DNA of 5,164 nt from Desulfobacterales bacterium. Its GTDB lineage: Bacteria > Desulfobacterota > Desulfobacteria > Desulfobacterales > UBA5852. The stretch covers positions 1 through 5,164 of the forward strand of contig JASJBQ010000331.1 of assembly GCA_030066455.1 (NCBI GenBank), written 5' to 3'. The translations under genes and the position numbers were made by a program. The notes under the pieces are model-generated. The model did no database searches. It saw only the letters and a program-made list of their open reading frames with translations, and had not been told where the DNA came from. Positions 5,009-5,164 of this stretch are shown piece after piece; the stretch's first letter is position 1, and the number at the start of each line of letters is the position of its first letter.

Positions 5009-5164
5009 ATGACGGCCAAGCTGATCAAGGGAACCGAGATCCGCGAGCAGATTCTCGATGAAATTGCGGCGGAAGTAGAGGAGATCAAGGCGAAACACGG
5101 TGTGGTGCCCGGGCTCGTGACCATTCTGGTGGGCGAAAATCCGGCTTCGATTTCCTATGTGACC
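5009..5164 (+). CDS. folD: Bifunctional methylene-THF dehydrogenase/methenyl-THF cyclohydrolase, 5' part
   Basis: The first 52 codons of FolD, cut by the window end with the frame still open. FolD interconverts 5,10-methylene-THF and 10-formyl-THF through NAD(P)-dependent dehydrogenase and cyclohydrolase steps in the cytoplasm; in acetogens and many sulfate reducers it also serves the methyl branch of the Wood-Ljungdahl route. The visible part matches the family N-terminus: AKLIKGTEIR (3-12), a helix to about residue 32, then GVVPGLVTILVGENPAS (34-50 region) and SYV, where the substrate-binding Tyr and following Lys of the YxxxK motif begin; the Lys is beyond the window. The ATG is fixed by AAAGGAGAA (4995-5003) with good spacing. 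It follows argC after 231 bases and has its own promoter-like site, so it need not be co-transcribed with argC. Confidence 0.93.
   Translation, partial: MTAKLIKGTEIREQILDEIAAEVEEIKAKHGVVPGLVTILVGENPASISYVT

Overview
The window looks like chromosomal DNA from a GC-rich anaerobic bacterium, most likely a sulfate-reducer-like deltaproteobacterium (Desulfobacterota). This is an inference from gene content: a rubrerythrin-type ferritin-like protein, a stand-alone AMMECR1-domain protein, a Tat-exported divergent polysaccharide deacetylase, and ArgC and FolD sequences of the type I associate with that phylum. No mobile element, CRISPR array, rRNA or tRNA gene is visible.

Layout. Positions 47-1179 (+) carry a diiron ferritin-like protein and then a small predicted outer-membrane lipoprotein of unknown function. 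A 281-base gap (1180-1460) holds an 11-bp inverted repeat and a promoter overlaid by a palindrome. It leads to a 71-residue SAP-like small protein (1461-1676, +). Convergent to it on the minus strand lies the AMMECR1 protein (1782-2381). Upstream of that on the same strand is a divergent polysaccharide deacetylase (2597-3355, possibly starting at 3388). A 350-384 base divergent intergenic region follows, with hairpins, a perfect 16-bp palindrome, a TATAAT box and a terminator-like hairpin. It leads into argC (3740-4777, +). After a 231-base gap with a TTGACA-containing promoter overlaid by an inverted repeat, the first 52 codons of folD run off the end (5009-5164).

How the genes fit together. 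They do not form one pathway. ArgC (arginine biosynthesis) and FolD (one-carbon/folate metabolism) are housekeeping enzymes. The ferritin-like protein is probably for peroxide or iron handling under anaerobic conditions. The deacetylase-like protein and the lipoprotein act in the envelope. The gaps, the strand changes and the separate promoter-like sites suggest mostly single-gene transcription units.

I found no convincing new multi-gene system. The most interesting signals are regulatory: three different palindromes, each overlying or next to a predicted promoter (1344-1359, 3514-3529, 4901-4914), and a structured leader of about 170 nt before argC that ends in a terminator-like hairpin. The small SAP-like protein and the lipoprotein are the least characterised genes.
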